Positions 34,855 to 42,777 of a DNA stretch of 49,580 bases are shown piece by piece. Numbering within the stretch: position 1 is the first letter of the stretch; the number at the start of each line of letters is the position of its first letter. Position numbers and translations under genes: made by a program. Under the pieces are notes generated by a model that was given only the letters and a program-made list of their open reading frames with translations, made no database searches and was not told where the DNA came from. Source of the stretch: Eubacteriales bacterium (GTDB lineage: Bacteria > Bacillota > Clostridia > Oscillospirales > Oscillospiraceae). The stretch lies in the NCBI GenBank assembly GCA_030531595.1, contig JAUNND010000009.1, positions 1-49,580 of the forward strand, read 5' to 3'.

Positions 34855-34884
34855 ACCGGCGGTATATATATGCCGCCGGTTTTA
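34855..34884 (+). terminator. Terminator after the SPFH gene
   Basis: An 8-bp GC-rich stem (34855-34862 with 34873-34880), extended by four more pairs through the TATA loop, followed by TTTAT. The hexokinase ribosome binding site begins soon after, so some read-through is possible. Confidence 0.75.
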
Positions 34885-34895
34885 TAGGGAGAAAA

Positions 34896-36185
34896 ATGGA
34901 AAAAACAGTTGAATTTCTTACAAAGCACGGAATGTCACCGGAACTGATCGACCCATCAGTCTATGCCGAAAAAATGCGTCGGGATATGGTTTGCGGTCTG
35001 CGGGGCGAAAAAAGCTCAATGCCGATGATACCTACATATATTGAATTTGACGGTTCGATAGAACCCGGTCAGAGCGTTATCGTCATTGACGCAGGCGGCA
35101 CGAACTTCAGATGCGGACTTGCTGAATTTACACCGGACGGATGCAATCTCAGTTATGTTGAAAAATACACGATGCCGGGCTTTGACTATTCGGTTACATG
35201 GGATGAATTTATCTCTTTTACCGCAGATAAAATTCAGAGTCTGACTGATAAGACAGACTATATCGGTTTTTGTTTTTCATACAATGCGGAGATCACTCCG
35301 GAGATCGACGGCAGGGTCAGGCGGATCGACAAGGAAGTTGTGATAACCGAGTCCTTCGGTGAACTTGTAGGCGCGTCATTGAGTCGGGAACTGGAAAGAC
35401 GCGGCATCCCGGGCAAGCGCGTTTTTGTGCTGAATGATACGGTCGCGGCTCTTTTGGGCTCTGCCTATATGCTTGACAAAACAAAGTACGGCGGCTTCAT
35501 CGGTCAGATCACCGGAACCGGCGCCAATACCTGCTGTGTCGTTCCCGTGGAGCGGATCGCAAAGCTTCACAGCGACAGAGAAGGCACTATGATCGTCAAC
35601 ATGGAGTCCGGTCTGTATGACGGATTTCCGCAGGGAGAATTTGATAAAATACTTGATTCTCAGAGCAATAATCCCGGCGAGAAGCAGCTTGAGAAGATGG
35701 TCTCGGGCGCGTATCTCGGAGAGCTGGGAAGACTTGCACTGACAGCGGCGGCCGGTGAGGGATATATCTCCGAAAAGGCAGGAAAAAAGCTTTCCGCACT
35801 CGGCAGGTTTGATACATCCGTGATCGACGCATGGGCGAGCGGAGAAAAGCTCGAAACGCTTACAGATGACGATGATGAAAAGGAATTTGTCAAAGCGATC
35901 TGCCGGGCACTGTTCTCGCGCTCGGCGAGATGTATGTGTTCAACGCTTTTGGGGATAATGCTTCTTAACGATATCGGGGGAGAGCGGGACAAGCCGGTCT
36001 GTATCTGCGCGGAGGGCTCTCTTGTTGATAAAAGCCGTTTTTTCAGACCGTATCTGCTCGACTGCCTCAGAGAATACGGTGAGAAGAAACTCGGCAGATA
36101 TGCTGTCATGCAGATCGGCTATGAAACGACCCTGCCGGGCTCTGCCGCTGCAGCTGTTTTGAACAAATCGAATAAGAAGCGATGA
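34896..36185 (+). CDS. Hexokinase, eukaryotic-type fold family
   Basis: Sugar kinase of 429 residues resembling the two-domain hexokinase family best known from eukaryotes rather than bacterial GlkA/ROK enzymes. The phosphate-1 motif is IDAGGTNFRCGL (Asp65-Asn70), the catalytic-base region is VLNDTVAALLG (Asp181), and the second phosphate motif is QITGTGANTC. The C-terminal half has FRPYLLDCLREY and an adenosine-type motif near PGSAAAAVL. Predicted reaction: ATP-dependent phosphorylation of a hexose at C6. The sugar is unknown. It stands alone between two hairpins. GGGAG precedes the ATG. Confidence 0.88.
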   Translation: MEKTVEFLTKHGMSPELIDPSVYAEKMRRDMVCGLRGEKSSMPMIPTYIEFDGSIEPGQSVIVIDAGGTNFRCGLAEFTPDGCNLSYVEKYTMPGFDYSVTWDEFISFTADKIQSLTDKTDYIGFCFSYNAEITPEIDGRVRRIDKEVVITESFGELVGASLSRELERRGIPGKRVFVLNDTVAALLGSAYMLDKTKYGGFIGQITGTGANTCCVVPVERIAKLHSDREGTMIVNMESGLYDGFPQGEFDKILDSQSNNPGEKQLEKMVSGAYLGELGRLALTAAAGEGYISEKAGKKLSALGRFDTSVIDAWASGEKLETLTDDDDEKEFVKAICRALFSRSARCMCSTLLGIMLLNDIGGERDKPVCICAEGSLVDKSRFFRPYLLDCLREYGEKKLGRYAVMQIGYETTLPGSAAAAVLNKSNKKR

Positions 36186-36209
36186 TCAGCTGCCGACCTC
36201 ATTTCTTTC

Positions 36210-36268
36210 GCACAGAAAAAGACACTGAATCTCTGTTACAAAGATCCGGTGTCTTTCTCTTATGTGCG
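36210..36268. terminator. Long bidirectional hairpin after hexokinase
   Basis: Imperfect long stem: CGCACA (36210-36215) with TGTGCG (36263-36268), then AAAGACAC with GTGTCTTT and an inner AGATC region. It separates the hexokinase gene from a convergent SGNH-like fragment and can serve both. Confidence 0.6.
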
Positions 36269-36292
36269 ATTGTATGTTTCTCTTCCCGGGGT

Positions 36293-36613
36293 TTAACCGA
36301 AATAGCCGTGCTCTGCCATATATCGTGTAAATTTTTCCTGACCGGTGCGGTTTAAGTGACCTTCATCCAGAAAATCGGAATGTACATTCAGGCTGATCTC
36401 ATCCATTTCATGCATCATGTTATGATATTCTATTCCTTTATCTGCCGCAAAATCACTTAAAGCATTAAAGATCCTCTGCTCATCGCTGTCGGCTTTATAA
36501 GGAGCTGTATAAAGAATCAGCTCAACATTATTTTCTCGACAAAGCTCAATGATCTTTGTCAGCGTTTCAACAGTAAAGTCTGACAGCGGGAGCTTATCTT
36601 CGCACGGAACCAA
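36293..36613 (-). pseudogene. Fragment of an SGNH/GDSL-type hydrolase (C-terminal part)
   Basis: Open frame of about 106 residues on the minus strand with no ATG at its head: it can only start at a TTG (36613) without ribosome binding site, and an in-frame TAG lies 15 bases upstream. The sequence looks like the C-terminal third of an SGNH-fold hydrolase: IIELCRENNVELILYTAP, then DFLDEGHLNRTGQEKFTRY with the Asp-x-x-His pair of the catalytic site. The N-terminal nucleophile block (GDS) is missing. A strong promoter sits immediately upstream. Most likely a deletion remnant; a short expressed peptide cannot be excluded. Confidence 0.6.
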
Positions 36614-36628
36614 TTCAATTTCACGCTA

Positions 36629-36657
36629 ATTATAAGGAAAGAATTGTTTTTAGTCAA
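36629..36657 (-). promoter_or_regulatory. Consensus-like promoter facing the SGNH fragment
   Basis: On the minus strand TTGACT (36657-36652), 17-nt spacer, perfect TATAAT (36634-36629). The predicted start, near 36622, is only about 9 nt before the first possible TTG codon of the fragment. Confidence 0.6.
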
Positions 36658-36753
36658 CAAAAATCTGAGTATTACTTCCGGTGCGCAGGTTGGATGAAAA
36701 AATATACGGAAAAATAAACGGAGCTCTCCGAAAGAAGATCAGCCGTCGAAAGA

Positions 36754-36795
36754 CCCGCACGGATCGGACATTCTTCATCGTCCGATCTGCGCGGG
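36754..36795 (-). terminator. Terminator of the lysophospholipase gene
   Basis: A 15-bp stem with one mismatch and one G-U (36754-36768 with 36781-36795). On the minus strand it is followed by TCTTTCG. It lies about 60 nt past the hydrolase stop codon. Confidence 0.6.
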
Positions 36796-36856
36796 ATCAG
36801 GCTAATACAGGATGGAAACATCCGTCAGAAACAGTTTGGTATAAAGTGCAGGGTGT

Positions 36857-37789
36857 TTAAGAAACCTTTTCGTTGAGCCAGTCGAGAATATCGGCATAGA
36901 CCTGTTCTTTGCACGTTTCGTTAAGCATTTCGTGCCTTCCGCCGGGATACAGACGCATAAAAACATCTTTCAGACCCGCACTGCAGAAAGCTTTATATGC
37001 CTTTTCAACGCCCTTGCCGTAATCTCCAACGGGATCGGCGTCACCCGAGAAGAAGTATACAGGCTTTTCTCTGTTCATCTTTTTGATGTTTGAGAAATCC
37101 GTTATGTAGGAAATACCGCTGAGCATATCTCTGTAAAGACTTGCCGTACACACAAATCCGAGCAAGGGGTCTTTGATATATCTATCCACGTGCGCTGCGT
37201 CACGGCTGAGCCAGTCATACGGCGTCCGGGCATCGGGGATTTTTTTGAGATAAGAACCGAAGGCCATGTCGTTAAGCATCTGCCCGTTTGCATGGGGACC
37301 TTTGGCAAGTACAAGGGCTTCTGCCGCTGCTCTTCCGGCAGCGACGAGTGCACGCGACTGGTGCCCCGTGCCGCTGAGGATGGCATAGTCATATTTATCG
37401 GGGTGGTCGATCATATAGGTCCTGGTGAGAAAGCTGCCCATGGAGTGACCCAACATGACATAGGGGAGACTGCCGAGCTCATCCGAAGCGATGTCATGGA
37501 GCGTTACCATGTCGTTGACAACGTGTGTCCAACCGTTTTTCTCCGCAAAAAAGCCCTTTTCATCACCGGTGACAATGGAGCCGCCGTGACCGAGATGGTC
37601 ATTTGCATAGACGGCATAGCCGTTATTCGCCAGATATTCCATAAATTCCTTATATCTGGAAGCATTTCCGCCGATACCGTGAGCGATCTGGATAATTGCT
37701 TTCGGAGTACCGTCCGGAATACATTTTATGGCGTGTATTTTGTTTATGCCGGTACTTGACTTAAAAGTAAATTCAAAAAATTCAGGCAT
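36857..37789 (-). CDS. Alpha/beta hydrolase, monoacylglycerol lipase/lysophospholipase type
   Basis: Alpha/beta-hydrolase of 310 residues in the Hydrolase_4 (lysophospholipase) family. The oxyanion region AHGIGGNASRY, the family stretch YANDHLGHGGS and the nucleophile elbow GHSMGS (Ser116) are clear. The late FFSGDADPVG aspartate and GGRHEML histidine complete the triad. No signal peptide is seen, so it probably acts on lipids or small esters in the cytosol. TAGGAG stands before the ATG on the minus strand. It lies downstream of ackA, but a terminator separates the two. Confidence 0.88.
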   Translation of the reverse strand: MPEFFEFTFKSSTGINKIHAIKCIPDGTPKAIIQIAHGIGGNASRYKEFMEYLANNGYAVYANDHLGHGGSIVTGDEKGFFAEKNGWTHVVNDMVTLHDIASDELGSLPYVMLGHSMGSFLTRTYMIDHPDKYDYAILSGTGHQSRALVAAGRAAAEALVLAKGPHANGQMLNDMAFGSYLKKIPDARTPYDWLSRDAAHVDRYIKDPLLGFVCTASLYRDMLSGISYITDFSNIKKMNREKPVYFFSGDADPVGDYGKGVEKAYKAFCSAGLKDVFMRLYPGGRHEMLNETCKEQVYADILDWLNEKVS

Positions 37790-37808
37790 TCTTTTTCTCC
37801 TAAAGATA

Positions 37809-37839
37809 ATCCGCCCCTTCCTGAAATGAAGGAGCGGAT
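37809..37839 (-). terminator. Terminator of ackA
   Basis: A 12-bp stem with one mismatch (37809-37820 with 37828-37839). On the minus strand it is followed by TATCTTT. It sits 10 bases past the ackA stop codon. Confidence 0.65.
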
Positions 37840-37848
37840 AAATTAATA

Positions 37849-39048
37849 TTACTTGCTTACGATGTCACGGGTATCTCTTGCAATGACCAGCTCTTCATTC
37901 GTGGGGATGACAAAGACCTTGACTTTGGAATCGGGCGTGGAGATCATGATGTCCTCGCCGCGCTTGGAGTTTGCCTCGTCGTCGATCTTGACGCCGAGAT
38001 ATCCGAAGTATTCGGAAATGGCTTTGCGGGTGGTCTTTGCATTTTCGCCGACGCCGGCGGTGTAGATGATGGCGTCAACGCCGTTCATGGCTGCAACATA
38101 AGAGCCGACGACCTTTGCGACCCAGTAGTTGAACATCTCAAGTGCGAGCTCAGAACGCTTGTCGCCGTTGGCGGAAGCGCCTTCAAGATCACGGAAGTCT
38201 GAGGAAACGCCGGAAATACCCTGAACGCCGGACTTCTTGTTGAGAATGTTGAGCATCTGATCGATGTCCAGATCGTACTTTTTCATGATGTACTGCATGA
38301 CGCCCGGGTCGAGGTCGCCGCAGCGGGTGCCCATGGGAAGACCGACCAGAGGAGTAAAGCCCATGGAGGTGTCGACGCACTTGCCGTGGTCGATGGCGCA
38401 GATGGAGGAGCCGTTGCCCATATGGCAGGAAATGATCTTCAGCTCTTCAATGGGCTTGCCCATGAGCTCTGCGCAGCGCTTGGAGACATAACGGTGAGAG
38501 GTGCCGTGGAAGCCGTAGCGGCGCACACCGCTGTTCTTGTAGTAATCATAGGGGACGGCATACATATAGGCCTTGGCGGGCATGGTCTGATGGAACGCGG
38601 TATCGAATACGGCGACCATGGGGACATCGCCCATAACGGCCTTGCAGGCGTTGATACCGGTGATGTTTGCGGGATTGTGGAGGGGAGCGAAGGGAGTGCA
38701 CTCGTCGATAGCTTTGAGAACTTCGTCGTCTATCAGCACGGAATCGGCAAACTTCTCACCGCCGTGGACAACGCGGTGACCGACAGCGTCGATCTCTTTC
38801 ATGGAAGCGACAACGCCGTACTCTGCGCTGGTGAGCTTTTCGATAACGGCGGCGATAGCTTCGGAGTGAGTAGGCAGGCTGATATCTTCATTAAAGACAC
38901 TCTTTCCGCCGACCAGCGGAGTGTGCTTGAGATGACCGTCAATACCGATCCTCTCGCAAAGACCCTTTGCCATGACCTGCTCGGTCTCCATATCGATGAG
39001 CTGATACTTCAGAGAGGAGCTGCCTGCGTTGATAACAAGAATTTTCAT
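37849..39048 (-). CDS. ackA: Acetate kinase
   Basis: Acetate kinase of 399 residues, making ATP from acetyl phosphate in fermentative energy metabolism. The N-terminal phosphate-binding stretch MKILVINAGSSSLKYQL, the substrate-site HRVVHGG and FHQTMP, and the late ISCHMGNGSSICAI and FTPLVGLPMGTR blocks are all present and full length. Codon bias is strong, as expected for a highly expressed fermentation gene. The usual partner pta is not in the window. It is divergent from tmcAL. Confidence 0.97.
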   Translation of the reverse strand: MKILVINAGSSSLKYQLIDMETEQVMAKGLCERIGIDGHLKHTPLVGGKSVFNEDISLPTHSEAIAAVIEKLTSAEYGVVASMKEIDAVGHRVVHGGEKFADSVLIDDEVLKAIDECTPFAPLHNPANITGINACKAVMGDVPMVAVFDTAFHQTMPAKAYMYAVPYDYYKNSGVRRYGFHGTSHRYVSKRCAELMGKPIEELKIISCHMGNGSSICAIDHGKCVDTSMGFTPLVGLPMGTRCGDLDPGVMQYIMKKYDLDIDQMLNILNKKSGVQGISGVSSDFRDLEGASANGDKRSELALEMFNYWVAKVVGSYVAAMNGVDAIIYTAGVGENAKTTRKAISEYFGYLGVKIDDEANSKRGEDIMISTPDSKVKVFVIPTNEELVIARDTRDIVSK

Positions 39049-39112
39049 TTAAACTGTTCCTTCCTATTGTAAATATTAATCAACTAAAGTAAAATAAGAA
39101 CATACCTTTTCT

Positions 39113-39140
39113 ATTTTAATACTTTTTCCATAAAACGCAA
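39113..39140 (-). promoter_or_regulatory. Promoter of ackA
   Basis: On the minus strand TTGCGT (39140-39135), 16-nt spacer, TAAAAT (39118-39113), about 65 nt before the ackA start. The intervening leader is AT-rich and without obvious structure. Confidence 0.5.
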
Positions 39141-39167
39141 GTCTTTTTTAAAAGGAAGCAGCATCCG

Positions 39168-40370
39168 ATGAATATTGTGGGGATAGTAGGGGAATATAAC
39201 CCTTTTCATTACGGACATTTATATCATCTGCTTGAAACAAAGAAGCTGTTTGATGACTGTGCTGTTGTCTGCGCCATGTCGGGAGATTTTGTGCAGAGAG
39301 GAGAGGCGGCACTTTTTGATAAGTTTGTACGAGCAGAAGCAGCCTGCAGATGCGGCGTCGATCTTGTGCTTGAACTGCCGGTGCGATGGGCACTCTCGTC
39401 TGCGGAAGGATTTGCCGACGGAGCAGTACAGCTTTTAAACAATGCGGGATGCGAATATATAAGCTTCGGCAGCGAATGCGGGAATATAAAGCTCATGGAA
39501 GAAACGGCCGAACTGTTTTGCGGCGGTTCCTTTATCGAGGAAATAAAGGAAAAAATGAGAACGGATAAAGAGCTGAGCTTCGCAGCGGCAAGAGAGACAG
39601 TTCTTTCCGAATATTCTCGAGAACTTTCCGAGATCATCAAAACACCGAACAACATTCTCGGAGTTGAGTATATTAAGGCAATAAAGAACCGGGAATATAA
39701 TATCCGACCCCTTACGGTAAAACGCAGGGGGAATGCGCATGACTCTTACGGCGGCGAGGAACTTCCGTCGGCTTCGGAGATCAGACAGCGATTTTTTCAG
39801 GGAGAGCAGATCGAACGGTTTATTCCGGCTGAGGCGTGGAGCGTTTATGCACGGGCTATTGAAGACGGCAGGGTGCAAAACAGAGAGCTTTTTGATATGA
39901 TCCTTCTCTCCCGCCTCCGTATGTTTGGCAGAGAATATTATAATAGTTTGCCCGATACGTCCGACGGACTTGGGAACAGACTTTTCAGAGCGTCGAGAGA
40001 ATGCACGGCTTTGCAGGAAATGTACAATATCACCAAAACGAAAAAATATGCGATGTCCCGCGTCAGAAGAGCCTGTATGTGTGCCTGCATTGGCATTACA
40101 AAGGACAGTGCATCAGATGCGCTTCCTTATATAAGAGTCCTTGCGGCTAATAAAAAAGGAAGATTTGTTTTGAAAAAAATAACAGAAGAAAAATGCGTCC
40201 CGGTGATAACAAAGCCGACATCCGTGAAGAAATATGACAAAAAGTATCAGAAAATGTTCGCCGACGGCGTATCGGCAAATGACCTGTATGTACTCGGAGT
40301 GAGCAATAAAAGTGTAGCATATGGCGGGCAGGACTGGACAAAAAGCCCAATAATTGTCGAAGATGCATAA
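39168..40370 (+). CDS. tmcAL: tRNA(Met) cytidine acetate ligase TmcAL
   Basis: Nucleotidyltransferase-fold protein of 400 residues (formerly YlbM). It opens with VGIVGEYNPFHYGHLYHL, containing the HxGH adenylation motif (His14, His17), and continues with AMSGDFVQRGEAALFDKFVRA split over the next 40 residues, both typical of the family. The known enzyme activates acetate with ATP and transfers it to C34 of elongator tRNA-Met to form N4-acetylcytidine. It is divergent from ackA, which interconverts acetate and acetyl phosphate. AAGGAAG lies upstream of the ATG. Confidence 0.92.
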   Translation: MNIVGIVGEYNPFHYGHLYHLLETKKLFDDCAVVCAMSGDFVQRGEAALFDKFVRAEAACRCGVDLVLELPVRWALSSAEGFADGAVQLLNNAGCEYISFGSECGNIKLMEETAELFCGGSFIEEIKEKMRTDKELSFAAARETVLSEYSRELSEIIKTPNNILGVEYIKAIKNREYNIRPLTVKRRGNAHDSYGGEELPSASEIRQRFFQGEQIERFIPAEAWSVYARAIEDGRVQNRELFDMILLSRLRMFGREYYNSLPDTSDGLGNRLFRASRECTALQEMYNITKTKKYAMSRVRRACMCACIGITKDSASDALPYIRVLAANKKGRFVLKKITEEKCVPVITKPTSVKKYDKKYQKMFADGVSANDLYVLGVSNKSVAYGGQDWTKSPIIVEDA

Positions 40371-40412
40371 AAACGCAGGGATATATTTATATAATTTAGT
40401 AAGAAGCGTTTA

Positions 40413-40441
40413 TTGAAATTTATTATAGGATAGTGCATAAT
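40413..40441 (+). promoter_or_regulatory. Promoter of the liv transporter
   Basis: TTGAAA (40413-40418), 17-nt spacer, CATAAT (40436-40441). It gives a leader of about 70 nt before livJ. Confidence 0.65.
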
Positions 40442-40464
40442 CAAATTATCGTCACAGCAAATAC

Positions 40465-40489
40465 ATCTGTCCGTAAAGTACGGACAGAT
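40465..40489 (+). promoter_or_regulatory. Leader hairpin of livJ
   Basis: Perfect 11-bp stem (40465-40475 with 40479-40489, loop AAG) in the predicted 5' leader, about 25 nt before the livJ start. There is no T-run, so it is more likely an mRNA stabiliser or regulator binding site than a terminator. Confidence 0.45.
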
Positions 40490-40516
40490 TGACGAAAAAA
40501 GTTTGGAGGAAAACAA

Positions 40517-41671
40517 ATGAAAAAGATCATTGCACTGGCGCTTACTCTTATCATGATCTTCAGCCTCTGCGCGATCAGCGCATCCGCTGAAAATGTTGTA
40601 AAAATCGGCGTTTTTGAGCCTATGTCCGGCGATAACGGCGCAGGCGGCAAGCAGGAAGTTCTCGGTATGCAGTATGCAAATGCTGTCTGCCCTGAGGTCG
40701 AGATCGGCGGCGAGACCTATAAGGTAGAGCTTGTCTATGCCGATAACGCATCCGCAAACGATAAGGCTCCCACCGCAGCTCAGACCCTTATTTCCGAAGG
40801 CGTTTCCATCGTTCTTGGTTCCTACGGCTCCGGCGTGTCCATCGCTGCCGGTGACACCTTCCTCAACGCAGGCGTTCCCGCACTCGGCGTTACCTGCACC
40901 AATCCTCAGGTAACCGCAGGCTGCGATGTCTACTTCCGTATCTGCTTCCTCGATCCGTTCCAGGGCACCGTTCTTGCAAACTATGCAAAGAATGACCTCG
41001 GTGCGACCAAGGCATACTGCCTTGCAAAGCAGGGCGACGACTACTCCGGCGGTCTTTGCAACTACTTCATCAAGGCATTCGGCGAAGCTAACTGCGTATA
41101 TGAGCAGTTCCCCGAAGGCACCGGCGACTACTCCACCTACATCACCAACGCACAGAACCAGGGCTGCGATGTCTTCTTTGCTCCTGTCTCCACCGAGGCA
41201 GCCGCTCAGATCATAGCCAAGGCCAACACTCAGGCACTTGGCATGCCCATCCTCGCCGGCGACACCTGGGACTCCAACGTTATCCTTGAAGCCGCAAAGG
41301 GTACCGATGTCAAGATCTGTGTTACCACCTTCTATCAGGAAGGCGCAAATGCCGAGTTTGACGCAGCCATCAAGGAGTGGATCGCTTCCGACGCTACCGC
41401 TCTTGCAAACAACGGCGGCAACAACGAGCTGGCAGCCGTTACCGTCATGGGCTACGATGCATACTTCGTTGCACTTGAGGCTCTCAAGGCCGCAGGCTCC
41501 ACTGATCCCGAAGCAGTTCTTGAGGCTCTGCCCGCACTCGAGTGCGAAGGCATTACCGGCGCTATCGCGTTCGACGAGATCGGCGATGCTCTGCGTGACA
41601 GCGCATTCGTTAAGGAATGCAACAACGAGACCGGTCTTTGGGACTTCGTCACCGTTGCAAAGGCAGCATAA
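40517..41671 (+). CDS. livJ: Branched-chain amino acid ABC transporter, substrate-binding protein
   Basis: Periplasmic-binding-type protein of 384 residues (type 1 fold, Leu/Ile/Val family) that captures the ligand outside the membrane. A signal peptide covers about residues 1-24 (KKIIALALTLIMIFSL, then SASA), and the mature part begins ENVVKIGVFEPMSGDNGAGG. The only cysteine near the cleavage site (Cys18, in FSLC) does not form a standard lipobox, which is unusual for a Gram-positive binding protein. GGAGG precedes the ATG. Codon bias is strong. Two hairpins separate it from livH. The ligand is probably a branched-chain amino acid, but related amides are possible. Confidence 0.9.
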   Translation: MKKIIALALTLIMIFSLCAISASAENVVKIGVFEPMSGDNGAGGKQEVLGMQYANAVCPEVEIGGETYKVELVYADNASANDKAPTAAQTLISEGVSIVLGSYGSGVSIAAGDTFLNAGVPALGVTCTNPQVTAGCDVYFRICFLDPFQGTVLANYAKNDLGATKAYCLAKQGDDYSGGLCNYFIKAFGEANCVYEQFPEGTGDYSTYITNAQNQGCDVFFAPVSTEAAAQIIAKANTQALGMPILAGDTWDSNVILEAAKGTDVKICVTTFYQEGANAEFDAAIKEWIASDATALANNGGNNELAAVTVMGYDAYFVALEALKAAGSTDPEAVLEALPALECEGITGAIAFDEIGDALRDSAFVKECNNETGLWDFVTVAKAA

Positions 41672-41709
41672 TCAGCGTCACATTGTTGATTTACTGAAAA
41701 TTAACGGTG

Positions 41710-41736
41710 CTGGCGGGGGAATATTACCCCCGCCAG
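41710..41736 (+). terminator. GC-rich hairpin 3' of livJ
   Basis: Perfect 10-bp stem (41710-41719 with 41727-41736, loop AATATTA) with no T-run after it. It is likely to protect the livJ mRNA end or slow transcription before the second hairpin. Confidence 0.55.
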
Positions 41737-41743
41737 TTGCCGC

Positions 41744-41789
41744 GCTATATCAGGCTGCCCCGAAAGGGGGTTGCGATATAGCCCTTTTT
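41744..41789 (+). terminator. Terminator between livJ and livH
   Basis: Outer stem GCTATATC/GATATAGC (41744-41751 with 41775-41782) and inner CCCC/GGGG closed by a GAAA tetraloop, followed by CCTTTTTC. Partial termination here would make livJ more abundant than livHMGF. Confidence 0.7.
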
Positions 41790-41836
41790 CGTGACAGCCT
41801 ATTTATAGTTTCATTTTTCTTTTTGGAGGAAACTTT

Positions 41837-42763
41837 ATGAACACAATGCAGACCGTTCTGCCTTATGTAATATCCGGAATTTCTGTCGGCGGTCAGTACG
41901 CGCTGATAGCGATCGGATATACAATGGTTTACGGCATATTGCGTCTTATCAACTTTGCCCACGGCGATGTTTTTATGGTTGCGGGTCTTCTGATGGTATA
42001 TCTTGCCGCGGCTTTGCCGATATATCTTGCTATTCCCATTGTAATAGCTCTTACGGTGCTTCTCGCGTTCATCATTGAGCGCGTGGCGTATAAGCCCCTT
42101 CGTACTGCGCCCCGTATGTCGGTCATGATCTCCGCTATCGGTGTCAGCTATCTGCTGCAGAATCTCGCTCTGTACATAACCGGCGGTCTGAACAAAAATT
42201 ATCCTTCTATCCCGTGGATCTCCGATCAGATAACCGTTTTCGGCATGGCAACAACAAGAGTTACGGTCATTACTCCTTTTCTGACTATCATTCTGGTCGT
42301 TATTCTTGTATATCTTATCAACCACACCAAGATCGGTATGGCTATGCGTGCCGTTTCCCGTGACTTTGAGACAAGTCAGCTCATGGGTATCAAGATAGAC
42401 GCCGTCATTTCTGTTACCTTTATCATCGGCTCTTTTCTCGCGGCTATCGGTTCGCTGCTTTACTTCTCCAACTACCCCGGCGTTGTGCCTACCTCCGGCG
42501 GTATGCCCGGTCTGAAAGCTTTTGTCGCGGCTGTCTTCGGCGGAATAGGCTCTATCCCCGGTGCTGTGATCGGTGCGTTCATCATCGGTATCTGCGAGAG
42601 TATTATCAAGGGTCTTGACACCATACTTATTACCGGCGGTGCCATCACCGAACAGATAGGTCTTGCCACTTTCTCGGATGCCTTTACCTTTGTTCTGCTT
42701 ATCATCATTCTTGTATTCAAACCTACCGGACTCTTCGGCGAGAAGAGCACCGATAAGGTTTAA
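41837..42763 (+). CDS. livH: Branched-chain amino acid ABC transporter permease LivH
   Basis: Inner-membrane permease of 308 residues with eight or so hydrophobic helices. The family opening GISVGGQYALIAIGYTMVYGI, split by residue 40 with LRLINFAHGDVFM, and the EAA-like region MGIKIDAVISVTF are clear. With LivM it forms the membrane channel of the transporter. TTGGAGG lies nine bases before the ATG. livM follows after 14 bases. Confidence 0.94.
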   Translation: MNTMQTVLPYVISGISVGGQYALIAIGYTMVYGILRLINFAHGDVFMVAGLLMVYLAAALPIYLAIPIVIALTVLLAFIIERVAYKPLRTAPRMSVMISAIGVSYLLQNLALYITGGLNKNYPSIPWISDQITVFGMATTRVTVITPFLTIILVVILVYLINHTKIGMAMRAVSRDFETSQLMGIKIDAVISVTFIIGSFLAAIGSLLYFSNYPGVVPTSGGMPGLKAFVAAVFGGIGSIPGAVIGAFIIGICESIIKGLDTILITGGAITEQIGLATFSDAFTFVLLIIILVFKPTGLFGEKSTDKV

Positions 42764-42777
42764 AGGAGGGGAGTATT

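Noticed and set aside
38386..39072. 228-aa plus-strand ORF opposite ackA.
   Set aside because: Antisense to a full-length highly biased ackA gene; no supporting signal.
41238..41840. 200-aa frame overlapping livJ and the livJ-livH gap.
   Set aside because: Shadow of livJ in another frame, running across two hairpins; no ribosome binding site.
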